This document shows, piece by piece, positions 26,360 to 36,261 of a stretch of DNA of 64,000 bases. Both the position numbers and the translations under genes were made by a program. Below the pieces are notes generated by a model that had not been told where the DNA came from, did not search any database, and was given only the letters and a program-made list of their open reading frames with translations. This DNA comes from JBBPYC01 sp965218765 (GTDB taxonomy: Bacteria; Pseudomonadota; Gammaproteobacteria; Burkholderiales; Burkholderiaceae_C): positions 434,001-498,000 of the forward strand of contig CBDCLU010000004.1 in assembly GCA_965218765.1 (NCBI GenBank), written 5' to 3'. Every line of letters begins with the position of its first letter. The first letter of the stretch is position 1.

Positions 26360-27529
26360 TCACGGCGTGGCCGGCGCGGCACCGATAACGGCGGCCAGCA
26401 GCCTGATGCCCGCATCGATCTGCGCCTCGCTTGCCGTCACGAACGACAGCCGCAAGCTGCGCGCATCGGCATCCTGCGCGAAGAACGGCGCGCCCGGCAC
26501 GAACGCGACGCCGCGTTCGACGGCTGCCGGCAGCAACGCGGTTGCATCGAGCCCCGGCGACAGCCGCAGCCACAGGAACATGCCGCCGGCCGGCGCGTTC
26601 CAGTTCGTGCCGGCGGGCATCTCGCGCGTCAATGCAGCAAGCATCGCATCGCGCTGCGCTCGGTACAGCGCACGCGTCGCCGGCGTCCGGCGTTCCAGCA
26701 GACCGCCTTGCAAGACCCGGCAGGCGATGCGCTGGTTCAGCCCTGGGCTGTGCAGGTCGGCGGCCTGCTTGGCTTGCAGCAGCTTCGGATACAGCGCTTT
26801 TGGCGCGATCAGGAAGCCGAGCCGCAGCCCCGGCGCAAGTACCTTAGAAAACGACCCGAGGTAGATGCAGCCATCGGGATTGCGCGCGGTCATCGGCAGC
26901 GGCGGCGGTGCGTCGAACCAGAGGTCGCCGTACGGGTTGTCCTCGACGATCGGCAGGCCCGTGCGCGCGGCGAACGCGGACAGCTCGGCGCGCCGCGCCT
27001 CGCTCATCGTGCGGCCGGTCGGGTTCTGGAAATTCGGCAGCAGGTAGAGGAAGCGCGCCTCGCCTGCGGCGGCTTCGAGTGCATCGAGCCGCACGCCGTC
27101 CTCATCGCAAGCGACGCTCTCGATCTGCGGCTGCATCGGCGCAAACGCCTGCAATGCGCCGAGATAGGTCGGCGCCTCCACCAACACTTTCGAGCCTGCA
27201 TCGATCAGCACTTTGGCGATCAGATCGAGCCCCTGCTGCGAGCCGGTCGTGACCAGCACCTGCGCGGGATCGACCGGCCACGGCAGGCTCGCTGCGATCC
27301 ATTCGCGCAGCGGACCATAGCCTTCGCTGGCCGCGTACTGCAGCGCGACGGCGCCGTCTTCCTGCAGCACCTGCGTGCAGGCGGCGGCGAACTCGTCGAC
27401 CGCGAACGTGGCCGGCGACGGCAGGCCGCCTGCGAAGCTGATGATGCCCGGGCGTTCGGTGACCTTGAGGATCTCGCGGATCACCGATGGGTTCATGCCT
27501 TGGGTGCGTGCGGCGGGCTGCCAGTTCAT
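26360..27529 (-). CDS. PLP-dependent class I/II aminotransferase
   Basis: 389 residues. The PLP-binding Lys229 is in LGSFSKVLAPGLRLGF, and NFQNPTGRTMS and VTTGSQQGLDLI are further fold-type I landmarks. It resembles the 2-aminoadipate/aromatic aminotransferase branch (LysN/ARO8-like) and lacks the GntR domain of MocR proteins. The amino donor and acceptor are not evident. Its ATG overlaps the stop of the upstream EamA transporter (ATGA), so the two are co-translated. Confidence 0.88.
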   Translation of the reverse strand: MNWQPAARTQGMNPSVIREILKVTERPGIISFAGGLPSPATFAVDEFAAACTQVLQEDGAVALQYAASEGYGPLREWIAASLPWPVDPAQVLVTTGSQQGLDLIAKVLIDAGSKVLVEAPTYLGALQAFAPMQPQIESVACDEDGVRLDALEAAAGEARFLYLLPNFQNPTGRTMSEARRAELSAFAARTGLPIVEDNPYGDLWFDAPPPLPMTARNPDGCIYLGSFSKVLAPGLRLGFLIAPKALYPKLLQAKQAADLHSPGLNQRIACRVLQGGLLERRTPATRALYRAQRDAMLAALTREMPAGTNWNAPAGGMFLWLRLSPGLDATALLPAAVERGVAFVPGAPFFAQDADARSLRLSFVTASEAQIDAGIRLLAAVIGAAPATP

Positions 27530-28500
27530 GGAACGACTCCTTGCTCGACGGCGGCAACGGCGATCGGCCACGCTGGCTGGACCGCCATGCGCCGGCCGAT
27601 GATGACGGTCGCGATCACGGCCAGGCCGAAGCCCCAGGTGACCGCATCGATCGACTCGCCGAGCAGCCAGACCGCGAACAGCATGCTCAGAAACGGCTGC
27701 AGCAGTTGCACCTGGCTCACGCGCACGGTGCCGCCGAGCGCCAGGCCGCGGTACCAGGCGAAGAAGCCGAGCCATTGCGAGCACAGCGTGAGGTAGCCAA
27801 GCGCAACCCAGGCGCCCGGCGCGACTGGCTGCGCGGGCCAAGTCAGCGCCGCGGCCGGCAGCGAGATCGGCAAGCCGAGCACCAGCGCCCAGCAGATCAC
27901 ATGGTCGGCGCGCATCTGCGTGGCGAGCCGGCCGCCATACGCATAGCCGAACGCCGCACACGCGCAGGCCAGCAGCATCAGGCCATCAGCGGCCTGCAGG
28001 TGCAGCCCGGGTTGCTCGTTTTTCAATAGCGCGAACAGCACGACCGCCAAGCTGCCCAGCATTGCGCAAGCCCAAAACCCGAGCGATGGCCGCTGCCGCT
28101 GGAGCCAGGCGCCGACCACGGCCGTCGCGAGCGGCAGGATGCCGACCATCACGCTCGCATGCACGGCCTCCACCTGCCGCAACGCGATCGACGTGAAGAG
28201 AGGAAAGCCGAACACGACGCCCGCCGTGACGCACAGCAGACCCGGCCATTCGCTGCGCGCGGGCCATCGCGCCCGGGTCAGCAGCAGGAAGGCGGCGCTC
28301 AGCAAGCCCGCGAACGCTGCGCGCGCGGTCGCCACGAACGCGCCGGACAACTGCGGCAGCTCGGCCGTGCCGACCGCCAGCCGCGTGACCGGCACCGTCA
28401 GCGCAAAGGTCGCGACGCCGAGCAGGCCCAGCCACAGGCCGGTGCTGAGGTGGCGGGTTTCTTCTTGCGAAACCGGGGCGGTGGGCTGCATCTCAGTCAT
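27526..28500 (-). CDS. EamA-type (DMT superfamily) transporter
   Basis: 324 residues from ATG 28500 (a second ATG lies 3 codons in). Ten hydrophobic helices in two EamA repeats are seen, with VTRLAVG in helix 1 and SQWLGFFAWYRGLALGG and LGESIDAVTWGFGLAVI in the second repeat. Members export metabolites or amino acids. Overlap with the aminotransferase suggests the pair handles the same amino acid-like compound, which is inference. Confidence 0.87.
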   Translation of the reverse strand: MTEMQPTAPVSQEETRHLSTGLWLGLLGVATFALTVPVTRLAVGTAELPQLSGAFVATARAAFAGLLSAAFLLLTRARWPARSEWPGLLCVTAGVVFGFPLFTSIALRQVEAVHASVMVGILPLATAVVGAWLQRQRPSLGFWACAMLGSLAVVLFALLKNEQPGLHLQAADGLMLLACACAAFGYAYGGRLATQMRADHVICWALVLGLPISLPAAALTWPAQPVAPGAWVALGYLTLCSQWLGFFAWYRGLALGGTVRVSQVQLLQPFLSMLFAVWLLGESIDAVTWGFGLAVIATVIIGRRMAVQPAWPIAVAAVEQGVVP

Positions 28501-28589
28501 CCCGGGCGTGTCGCCCAACACCCATGACCCTGCATGGCTGATGTTCGCAAGCGTTGTGAAGCTGCGCGCCGGCCGAAATCGTTCAAGGG

Positions 28590-28712
28590 CGAGCATCCCG
28601 CTGCGGCAAGGGCTGCGCCAGCCGGCCCGGCCGGGCTGCAGGCATTGCCTCCTGCAACGGAACAGCTCGAACAAGCCGACCTACAGGAGCGAAGGCTGGA
28701 GGTGGGTTTCAT
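28590..28712. repeat. Degenerate copy of a dispersed intergenic repeat
   Basis: Shares blocks with 37918-38007: GGCTGCAGGC, CCTGCAA and GAGCGAAGGCTGG in the same order and orientation, followed by a T/G-rich TGGG. It lies in the 208-nt gap between the EamA and LysE genes. No gene is visible here. Confidence 0.55.
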
Positions 28713-29314
28713 CCAGCGCTCCACGCGATCCAGCCGGCCGTGGCCACCAGCGCGAGCGCCATCACGCGGTTGAACTTGAGCAGCCGCCGTCCTTTGCTGA
28801 GCCAGCCGCGCAGCAGCGAGCCGAGCAGCGCATAGCTCAGGTTGCTCAGCAGCCCGAACGCGAGCAGCACCGGCAGGCTCTGCGCGAAACGCAGCACCGC
28901 ATCCGGCCGGCCCGCGACCCAGCCGGCCGTGACGGCCAGCGCGAGCATCCAGGCTTTCACGTTCAGGAACTGCAGCAGCACGCCCTGCAGGAAGCCGACC
29001 GACAGCCGCGCACGATCCACCTCCCCGAACGTGCCGGAGCGCGCAAGCCGCGCCGCCAGCCACAGCAGGTAGCCGACACCCAGCACCAGCACCGTCAGGC
29101 GCAGCCAGGGCAGCGCGATCACCAGCGCGCCGATGCCGAACGCACAGGCCGTGTACATCAATCCCCAGCCGACCGGCACCGCAAAGATGAAGCGCAGCGC
29201 GCGCGCGAAGCCGTGATTCGCGGCCAGCGCGGTGGACAACGTGGTGTTCGGGCCGGGCGTGAAGCTCGATGCGGTGGCCAGCAGCAGCAGGGCGGTGAAT
29301 TCGGACCAGGGCAT
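28709..29314 (-). CDS. LysE-family amino acid exporter
   Basis: 201 residues with six hydrophobic helices. The LysE/RhtB signature is in the first helix, SSFTPGPNTTLSTALAANHG, and QFLNVKAWMLALAV is typical of the middle. It probably exports an amino acid. It is divergent from a MocR-type regulator that may control it: a 276-nt gap separates them. Confidence 0.87.
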   Translation of the reverse strand: MPWSEFTALLLLATASSFTPGPNTTLSTALAANHGFARALRFIFAVPVGWGLMYTACAFGIGALVIALPWLRLTVLVLGVGYLLWLAARLARSGTFGEVDRARLSVGFLQGVLLQFLNVKAWMLALAVTAGWVAGRPDAVLRFAQSLPVLLAFGLLSNLSYALLGSLLRGWLSKGRRLLKFNRVMALALVATAGWIAWSAG

Positions 29315-29590
29315 GGGGCGAGGCGGCAGCGGGATCAGGGTGTGTTCGATGAACGTGGGGACAAGGTCGGCGCGGCACTCTGATGACGCTTATGAAATCC
29401 GACGCCAGGCTTGCAGCGGCCTGCGCGTCCTGCCACATCCGACGGGTGCAATTGGCATCTTCAGAATAAGTCTAACCACCCTCATCGATACACCACCAGT
29501 ACACTCAAGCGGTGCAACTCGCAAACTGTATCGACGCTGCTGCCGATACGTGAGCAAGCCGCACCGCCGCTCGAACACCGGAGCCACAAC
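29315..29590. promoter_or_regulatory. Divergent promoter region lysE / mocR
   Basis: 276 nt between divergent genes. The part at about 29440-29530 is AT-rich against the surroundings and should hold the promoters. MocR proteins usually bind direct repeats here; none can be assigned with confidence. Confidence 0.4.
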
Positions 29591-31075
29591 ATGCTCATCA
29601 AGACCGCCGCGCATCCGTTGTCGGCACAACTGTCGGACCGCTTCGCGCATCGCATCGCGGACAAACTGCTGGCGCCTGGCGCGCGGCTGCCGTCGGTGCG
29701 CGAATGCGCACGTGCGCAGGGCGTGAGCTGTGCAACAGTGGTCGCGGCCTATGACCGGCTGTCCGCGCTGGGACTGGTCGAAGCGCGGCGCAATCGCGGG
29801 TTTTTTGTACGGAATCAGCCGCAGGCGGGCGTCTGTGCTTCGGATGCTGCAATCAATTCAAGAGCAAACGAGCGCGATTCGCCCGGCGCAGCCCGCCACC
29901 CGAGGATCGATGCGGCAGCGTTGATGCGCGGCATGCTCGGCGGCCCGGACGATCGGCTGCAGCCCGGCATGGGCACGCTGCCGCCGTCCTGGCTCGAAGC
30001 GGATTTTCTGTCGGCCGCGCTGCGCCGCGTGATCGCGCCGCAGACTCTGCAGGCGATGTCCGCGCACTACGGCGATCCGGCCGGCGATGCATCGCTGCGC
30101 ACCGTGCTGGCTCAGCGGCTGGCCGCGCTGTCGATCGATGCCGCACCGGCGCAGCTGATCACCACGATCGGCGCCACGCAGGCGCTGGACATCGTGAGCC
30201 GCACCCTGGCCGGCGCGGGGGACTGCGTGATGGTCGAAGAACCCGGCTGGGCGATCGAGTTCGCACGGCTGTCGGCGCTCGGCATGCGCATCCTGCCGGT
30301 GCCGCGCGGTGCCGATGGGCCGGACTTGGGCGTGCTGGCGCGCTACTGCGAAGCGCACGCGCCGAAGCTGTTCGTGAGCGTCAGCGTGCTGCACAACCCG
30401 ACCGGCGGCATGCTCGCGCCGCACGCCGCGCACCGGCTGCTGCAACTCGCCGCGCAGCACGATTTCCACATCGTGGAAGACGACACCTACAGCCACCTGG
30501 CGCCCGAGCACGCCACGCGGCTGTCCGCGCTCGACGGCCTCACGCGCTGCATCTATGTGAGCGGTTTCGCCAAGATCCTCGCGCCCAGCTGGCGGGTCGG
30601 CTATATCGCGGCGCCGACCGCGCTGGTGCCGCGGCTGCAGGGCACCAAACTGCTGTCGACGTTGACGACACCCGCACTTCTGGAACGCGCGCTGGCCTGG
30701 TGCATCGAACGCGGCCAGCTGCGCCGGCACGCGGAGCGCATGCGCAGCCGGCTCGAGCAGGCGCGCGCGCGCAGCGTGCGGCTGGCGTTGGCCTCCGGTT
30801 GCCGCTTCGCCAGCGAGCCGGCCGGCCTGTTCGGCTGGGTCGATACCGGCGTGGACACCGAGGTGCTCGGGCAGACGATGCTAGACGACGGCTATCTGCT
30901 CGCACCCGGCGCGCTGTTCCACGCGGTGCGGCGCCCGAGCACGCTGATGCGCATCAACTTCGCGACCACGCAGGACGCCGCATTCTGGCGCGTGTTCCGC
31001 GAGCGCGCGGATGCGATGCGGCACGCCAGTGGCGGGCGCGTGGACGCCGCCAAAGCCACGCCGACCAGGCCTTAA
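29591..31075 (+). CDS. MocR/PdxR-type transcriptional regulator (GntR helix + aminotransferase fold)
   Basis: 494 residues from the ATG at 29591. Residues ~8-75 form a GntR winged helix (LPSVRECARAQGVSCATVVAAYDRL motif region). Residues ~110-480 form a fold-type I aminotransferase domain with the PLP Lys328 in VSGFAKILAPSWRVGY. MocR proteins use PLP or an amino acid adduct as effector. Divergent orientation to a LysE exporter suggests control of amino acid export. Its 3' end overlaps the convergent YihY gene by 4 nt. Confidence 0.9.
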   Translation: MLIKTAAHPLSAQLSDRFAHRIADKLLAPGARLPSVRECARAQGVSCATVVAAYDRLSALGLVEARRNRGFFVRNQPQAGVCASDAAINSRANERDSPGAARHPRIDAAALMRGMLGGPDDRLQPGMGTLPPSWLEADFLSAALRRVIAPQTLQAMSAHYGDPAGDASLRTVLAQRLAALSIDAAPAQLITTIGATQALDIVSRTLAGAGDCVMVEEPGWAIEFARLSALGMRILPVPRGADGPDLGVLARYCEAHAPKLFVSVSVLHNPTGGMLAPHAAHRLLQLAAQHDFHIVEDDTYSHLAPEHATRLSALDGLTRCIYVSGFAKILAPSWRVGYIAAPTALVPRLQGTKLLSTLTTPALLERALAWCIERGQLRRHAERMRSRLEQARARSVRLALASGCRFASEPAGLFGWVDTGVDTEVLGQTMLDDGYLLAPGALFHAVRRPSTLMRINFATTQDAAFWRVFRERADAMRHASGGRVDAAKATPTRP

Positions 31076-32040
31076 CGTCCTCGCTGGCGCTGCGCTGCTT
31101 CGCCGTGCGGGCCGTACTTGGGCTGGCGACGGGCGTCGGTGCCTTGCTCGGCAATCTGCTTTTGATGCTCGGTCGCGGCTTGTGCCTGCAGGCCGACTTT
31201 CGAGCCGTGCGCGTTCGCCCACACCTTCGTGAATTCGGCGCCCAGCAGGAAGATCTGCGCTGCGTAGTAAACCCACAGCAGCACCACCACCAGCGAGCCG
31301 GCCGCCGCAAACGTCTCGGTGGTGCCACTTTTGCCGATGTAGAGGCTGATGCCCCACTTGCCGATCTCGAACATCAGGGCCGTGACCAGCGCACCGACCC
31401 AGACGTTACGCCATTCGATCGAGATCGACGGCATGTACTTGAAGATCATCGCGAACAGCACGGTGCTCAGGCCCACGGAGATCGCGATGTTGATCGCCTG
31501 CAGCAGCAGCTCGGAGCCCGGCAGCATGCCGCTGGCGAGCGTGCCAAATGCGGCCACCGCTGCGGCGGTGACGAGCGACACCATCAGGATGAACGCCAGC
31601 CCCAGAATCAGCCCCATCGACAGCACGCGCGCGCGCAGGATCGCCCAAATGCCCTGCGGCTTGGCTTTCTCGGGCACGTGCCAGATCCGGTCGAGCGCGC
31701 TTTGCAGTTCGGCAAATACGGTGGTCGAGCCGACCAGCAGCAGCACGAAGCTGATCACGCTGGCCACGATGCCCTTCGTCGGCTCGTTGGCCGCCTTGAT
31801 CATGTTCTGCACCGCAGAGGCGCCTTCCTTGCCCATCATGCCCTGCAGCTGGCCGACGATCTGGCCCTGCACCGCATCCTGGCCGAAGATCGCGCCAGCC
31901 ACCGCGATCACGATGATCAGCAGCGGCGCAAGCGAGAAGATCGTGTAGTAGGAGATCGCCGCGCCCATGCTGGGCGCGAAGTCGTCGATCCAGGCCAGCA
32001 CGGCTTCCTTGATCAGGCGAAACAGCTTCATCGGGTTCAT
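31072..32040 (-). CDS. YihY/virulence-factor BrkB family membrane protein
   Basis: 322 residues with six hydrophobic helices. Family landmarks are DDFAPSMGAAISYYTIFSLAPLL in helix 1, LLVGSTTVFAELQSALDRIW, and YYAAQIFLLGAEFTKVWA near the end. Once called RNase BN, the family is now taken as membrane proteins of unknown function. The last ~40 residues are a hydrophilic Gln/Arg-rich tail. Start ATG 32040 is chosen over an internal ATG three codons later. Confidence 0.88.
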   Translation of the reverse strand: MNPMKLFRLIKEAVLAWIDDFAPSMGAAISYYTIFSLAPLLIIVIAVAGAIFGQDAVQGQIVGQLQGMMGKEGASAVQNMIKAANEPTKGIVASVISFVLLLVGSTTVFAELQSALDRIWHVPEKAKPQGIWAILRARVLSMGLILGLAFILMVSLVTAAAVAAFGTLASGMLPGSELLLQAINIAISVGLSTVLFAMIFKYMPSISIEWRNVWVGALVTALMFEIGKWGISLYIGKSGTTETFAAAGSLVVVLLWVYYAAQIFLLGAEFTKVWANAHGSKVGLQAQAATEHQKQIAEQGTDARRQPKYGPHGEAAQRQRGR

Positions 32041-32173
32041 GGCAAACCAGCCTTTGGAAAAAACAACGGTGTGAAACGCCAGGGGTCCGGCTGCAACGCG
32101 CATGCAAGCGTCATGCCGCCGTCATGCCGATGGGCAACCAGCGCGCCGATGGGCTGCAGCGCCACGCCGGCTT

Positions 32174-32332
32174 TCAAATGACCTTCATCACGATCAACAC
32201 GATCACGATGAGCACGACCAGCCCGAGCCCGCCGGTCGGCCCGTAGCCCCAGCTGCGGCTGTAGCCCCAGCTCGGCAGCACGCCGATCAGCGCCAGGATC
32301 ACGACGATCAGCAAAATGGTTCCGAGTGTCAT
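32174..32332 (-). CDS. DUF3309 small membrane protein
   Basis: 52 residues: an N-terminal hydrophobic helix (LGTILLIVVILALIGVLPSW), a Gly/Tyr/Ser-rich turn (GYSRSWGYGPTGG) and a second helix LGLVVLIVIVLIVMKVI. This is the DUF3309 pattern, usually ~50 residues and found in many proteobacteria, without a known function. Such genes are often stress-induced and monocistronic; here it stands 133 nt upstream of YihY on the same strand. Confidence 0.88.
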   Translation of the reverse strand: MTLGTILLIVVILALIGVLPSWGYSRSWGYGPTGGLGLVVLIVIVLIVMKVI

Positions 32333-32495
32333 GGAAGTGTCCTCAAGCAACAAAGGATTGGAAAAGGCATTTCGGTCGTGCGGCCGGCAATCGGCTGACC
32401 CGACTGTTGACCTGCTGCTCAACACAGCGTCATGGGCCAGCGCCGATTCGTCTGCCAGTGCACCGGATGCCCACGCCCTGGCCGCGCCCGACGTT

Positions 32496-33512
32496 TTAGC
32501 GCATCAGCACGACCGCTTGCGAAAACGTCAGGAACGCAGCCGTGGTGCTCCACAGGATGATGCTGGCGATGCGGCCCGAATCGGCATCGAACCGCTCGGC
32601 CAGCACCGCGACGTTGCTCGCGCTCGGCAGCGCCGCGACCAGCACCATCACCGTGAGCGCGAACGCCGGCAACGGCGCGCCGGCCTGAATTGCCAGCGTG
32701 CCCAGGCACAGCACCAGCAGCGGATGCACGAGCAGTTTGATGGCGACGATGCGCAGCACGTCGGCCAGGCGGGTCGGCGGATGCAGGGGTTCGCGCGCTG
32801 CGGGTTCCGACAACGCCGCCGCCGAATCGTGTGACGCCGCGGTCCGTTGCGCAGCAACCATCCGCGCGCGCGCCAGCATCGCGCCGATCGTGAACAGCGC
32901 GGCCGGCGAAGCGGCATCGGCCAGCAGCCCGACCGTGCGCTGCAGCGGCGTCCACAGTTCGGCCTGCAGCGCCGACATGCAGCCGCCCGCCAGCACCGCC
33001 CACGGCAGTGGATTGACGAACACCCCGCGCAACGCGTTCTTCGCAGCCTGACCCGCGCCGCCGCGCGCATCGAGCCGCGACAGCGCGATGCACAGCGACG
33101 ACGTGAACAGCAGATCGACCACGATCGTGATGATTGCGGTGCCGGCTGCGCGTTCGCCGAACAGCGCCACCAGCAGCGGCACCCCCATGAAGCCGGTGTT
33201 CGAGAACGCCGCCACCAGCGCGCCGAACGCCGCGTTGTTCCAGTCGCTGCGCCCATCCCGGCTGAGCGCCACCACCGCCAGCACCAGCAGCACCGAACAC
33301 ACGAGCCAGACCGCGGCCACGGCCGGATTCACCAGCCGCGCAATGGGCGTGCCGGCGCCGAATCGGTACAGCAGCGCAGGCAGCGCAAAGTACAGCACGA
33401 AGCTGTTCAGCCCCGCGATCGCCGACAGCGGCAGCAGCGCGCGCGCGGCGGCTGCATAGCCGCACAGCACCAGCGCGAAGAAGGGAAGGATGACCAGCAG
33501 GACGTCGAGCAC
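32496..33512 (-). CDS. AEC-family transporter
   Basis: 338 residues with about ten helices in the 5+5 arrangement of the auxin-efflux-carrier family. LLVILPFFALVLCGYAAA opens the protein, FSNTGFMGVPLLVALFG is the conserved broken helix, and LPSASNVAVLAERF lies near the end. Bacterial members export malate, malonate or other small acids. The middle loop (~residues 215-250) is long and hydrophilic. It is divergent from rep, 138 nt apart. Confidence 0.87.
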   Translation of the reverse strand: MLDVLLVILPFFALVLCGYAAAARALLPLSAIAGLNSFVLYFALPALLYRFGAGTPIARLVNPAVAAVWLVCSVLLVLAVVALSRDGRSDWNNAAFGALVAAFSNTGFMGVPLLVALFGERAAGTAIITIVVDLLFTSSLCIALSRLDARGGAGQAAKNALRGVFVNPLPWAVLAGGCMSALQAELWTPLQRTVGLLADAASPAALFTIGAMLARARMVAAQRTAASHDSAAALSEPAAREPLHPPTRLADVLRIVAIKLLVHPLLVLCLGTLAIQAGAPLPAFALTVMVLVAALPSASNVAVLAERFDADSGRIASIILWSTTAAFLTFSQAVVLMR

Positions 33513-33650
33513 GGCGGGGATTGTTGCAGGCGCCGTCGACGCAGTCCGCAGCGACCCGCATCGCTATCATTGCCCGCTTCGTTTCGACCACCTGGCGCCA
33601 GCCGCCGGCCGCAACTGCCGCTTCCCTCCCCGATCCCCGATGAAACCCCC

Positions 33651-35744
33651 ATGTCCGCCGACCCTGCCGGCCTGAACCTCGCGCAGCAGGAAGCGGTCAA
33701 CTACCTGCGCGGGCCGTGCCTCGTGCTGGCCGGCGCGGGATCGGGCAAGACGCGCGTGATCACGCACAAGATCGCACGGTTGATCCAGGCCGGGCTCGAG
33801 GCGAAGCGGATCGCGGCGATCACGTTCACGAACAAGGCGGCGGCCGAGATGCGCGAACGTGCGCGCGCGCTGGTCGGGCGCTCTGCCAAGGGCGTGTCGA
33901 TCTCGACGTTCCATGCGCTGGGGGTGCGCATGCTGCGCGAGGACGGCGCGGCAGTCGGCCTGAAGCCGACTTTCAGCATCCTCGACAGCGACGACGTCAC
34001 GAGCATCCTGAAGGATTGCAGCGGCGCGACCGATGCGGCCACTGCGCGCCAGTGGCAGTGGGCGATCAGCCGGCACAAGAACGCCGGCCTCGATTCGGCG
34101 GCGGTGGCCCAGCAGGCCGAGAGCGACGACGACCGGATTGCAGCGAAGATCATGGCGCTGTATGAAGAACGCCTCGCCGCTTATCAAAGCGTTGATTTCG
34201 ACGACCTGATCGGCCTGCCGCTGAAGCTGCTGCAAACGAGCGCCGAAGTGCGCGGCAAATGGCAGCAACAGCTCGGCCACGTGCTGGTCGACGAATACCA
34301 GGACACCAACGCGACGCAGTACGAGCTGCTGCGCCTCCTGGTCGGGGAACGCGCCTGCTTCACCGCGGTGGGCGACGACGACCAGAGCATCTACGGCTGG
34401 CGCGGCGCGACGCTGGACAACCTGAAGCGGCTGCCGCAGGACTATCCTCATCTCAAGGTCGTCAAGCTCGAGCAGAACTACCGCTCGACTGCCGCGATCC
34501 TGCGCGCCGCGAACAACGTGATCGCGCCGAACCCGAAGCTGTTTCCGAAAACCCTGTTCAGCGATCTCGGCGAAGGCGAGCCGGTGCGCGTGGTCGATGC
34601 GGACAACGAGGAGCACGAGGCCGAACGGGCCGTGGCGCGCATCGCGTCGCTGCGCCAGACCTCGCAGCACAAGGAGTGGAAGGATTTTGCGCTGCTGTAC
34701 CGCGCGAACCATCAGTCGCGCATCTTCGAGCAGGCGTTGCGCAAGGCGCAGATTCCGTATCGCGTCTCCGGCGGCACGGGTTTTTTCGACCGGGCCGAGA
34801 TCAAGGATCTGTGCGCGTGGCTGCGGCTGCTCGCGAACAACGACGACGACCCGGCGTTCCTGCGCGCGGCCACCACGCCGAAGCGCGGCATCGGGCACAC
34901 GAGCCTCGCGCAGCTCGGCGAGTTCGCGACGCGTTACAAGATCAGCTTGTTCGAGGCGCTGTTTTCCAACTCGCTCAGTGCCGCGCTGCCGGCCCGCTCG
35001 GTCGCTTCGCTGCAGGAGTTCGGCCGGTACGTGAACGATCTGGAATACCGCGCGCGCCGCAGCGCCGGTTTCACGGCAGCGGCTGCGCTGCTGGCCGACT
35101 GGCTGAAAGAGATCGCCTACGAACAGCACCTGCACGACGGCGAGGACAGCGAGAAGATGGCCGCCACGCGCTGGGGCAACGTGCTCGACTTCTGCGACTG
35201 GATGGCGCGGCGCTGCGGCGGGGCTGAAGACGATGACGAGCACAACACGGCCGCCACCGCCGGCGTGCAGATCGCAAGTCAAACCCAGACCTTGCTCGAA
35301 GTCGCGCAGACGATCGCGCTGCTGTCCACGTTGAGCGAACGCAAGGGCGAGTCGAATCTGGTCACCTTGTCCACGCTGCATGCGGCCAAGGGGCTGGAGT
35401 GGCCGCACGTGCTGCTGGTGGGGGTCAGCGAAGGGATGCTGCCGTTCCGGCAGGACGAGGCCAAGACCAAGCCCGAAGAGATCGCAAGCCGGCTCGAAGA
35501 GGAACGCCGCCTGATGTACGTGGGCATCACGCGCGCCAGAAACAGCCTGGCCGTGAGCTGGCCGCGCCGCAAGAAAAAAGGGCGCGAGATGGTGGCCGGC
35601 GAGCCGAGCCGCTTCATCAAGGAGATGGCGCTCGACCAAGCCACCGTGCGCGAAGACCCGCGTGAGAAACTGCGGGCGCTGCGCGCCGAGTTTGCGGCCA
35701 AGGCGCAGCAGACGGCAGCCGCAACGGCTGTGAATGCCAACTGA
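33651..35744 (+). CDS. rep: ATP-dependent DNA helicase Rep (UvrD/SF1A)
   Basis: 697 residues from ATG 33651 (MSADPAGLNLAQQEAVNYL). Motifs in order: Q motif LNLAQQEAV; Walker A AGAGSGKTRVI near residue 33; TFTNKAAAEM; Walker B VDEYQDTN; GDDDQSIYGWRGA; LEQNYRST; and the C-terminal LSTLHAAKGLEWPHV and YVGITRAR. Length and motifs fit Rep more than UvrD or PcrA. It is a 3'-5' helicase that helps forks past obstacles. The C-terminal tail is basic and Ala-rich. Confidence 0.93.
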   Translation: MSADPAGLNLAQQEAVNYLRGPCLVLAGAGSGKTRVITHKIARLIQAGLEAKRIAAITFTNKAAAEMRERARALVGRSAKGVSISTFHALGVRMLREDGAAVGLKPTFSILDSDDVTSILKDCSGATDAATARQWQWAISRHKNAGLDSAAVAQQAESDDDRIAAKIMALYEERLAAYQSVDFDDLIGLPLKLLQTSAEVRGKWQQQLGHVLVDEYQDTNATQYELLRLLVGERACFTAVGDDDQSIYGWRGATLDNLKRLPQDYPHLKVVKLEQNYRSTAAILRAANNVIAPNPKLFPKTLFSDLGEGEPVRVVDADNEEHEAERAVARIASLRQTSQHKEWKDFALLYRANHQSRIFEQALRKAQIPYRVSGGTGFFDRAEIKDLCAWLRLLANNDDDPAFLRAATTPKRGIGHTSLAQLGEFATRYKISLFEALFSNSLSAALPARSVASLQEFGRYVNDLEYRARRSAGFTAAAALLADWLKEIAYEQHLHDGEDSEKMAATRWGNVLDFCDWMARRCGGAEDDDEHNTAATAGVQIASQTQTLLEVAQTIALLSTLSERKGESNLVTLSTLHAAKGLEWPHVLLVGVSEGMLPFRQDEAKTKPEEIASRLEEERRLMYVGITRARNSLAVSWPRRKKKGREMVAGEPSRFIKEMALDQATVREDPREKLRALRAEFAAKAQQTAAATAVNAN

Positions 35745-35762
35745 CCGTTTGAGACCCGCACG

Positions 35763-36251
35763 ATGAAACGAACGTACAACCGATTCAGTTGCGCTTGTTT
35801 TTTGATAGCTGCATCCGCAGGCTGGATGAGCGGCTGCACGCAAATCGATCGAATAATTCGACCCAGCACCGACCGCGCGGATTCAGCCTGCGCCGATGCG
35901 AAGGCGGTGCGAAGCGCCGACCTGTACGGTGACTGGCAGGCCCGCTTCGACGCGACCGCGAAGCGCCCGGCCGGCACGGCCCGTGTCCGCTTCATCCCGC
36001 ACCCCGAAACCGCCGGCGCGTTGAGCGGACGCATCGTGCGCGAGCAAGCCGACGGTGCTGCGCAGACCTCGGTGCTGGCCGGCGGCGTCGGTGACGGCCA
36101 GTTCGGCATCGAGGAATCAGCCGACGCCGTCAAGATCACCGGCTTGTGGAACGGCGACGTGGTGCCGGGCAGCTGCGGCCGCTTGATCCGCGGCACCTGG
36201 ATCGACCCGGCCGATGACAGCGAGCGTGGCTTCGTGCTGAACAAGCTATGA
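35763..36251 (+). CDS. Putative lipoprotein of unknown function
   Basis: 162 residues. A signal peptide ends in a lipobox-like MSGC (Cys25). The mature part is hydrophilic with LYGDWQARF and RVRFIPHPETAGALSGRIVR, reminiscent of beta-strand-rich small lipoproteins, and has a conserved-looking Cys pair (CADAK, GSCGRLIRGTW). I do not recognise a family. It starts 18 nt after rep and is 10 nt from gph, so the three may share a transcript. The signal-peptide codons include an AT-rich GTTTTTTGATAGC block unlike the surroundings. Confidence 0.72.
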   Translation: MKRTYNRFSCACFLIAASAGWMSGCTQIDRIIRPSTDRADSACADAKAVRSADLYGDWQARFDATAKRPAGTARVRFIPHPETAGALSGRIVREQADGAAQTSVLAGGVGDGQFGIEESADAVKITGLWNGDVVPGSCGRLIRGTWIDPADDSERGFVLNKL

Positions 36252-36261
36252 GCAACAAGCC

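Noticed and set aside
24414..26573. 719-codon open frame on the minus strand opposite the tannase-family gene
   Set aside because: Composition is Arg/Ala-rich and featureless; the plus strand carries a complete catalytic triad and lipobox.
33567..35843. 758-codon open frame on the minus strand opposite rep
   Set aside because: Shadow of rep, whose helicase motifs are all on the plus strand.
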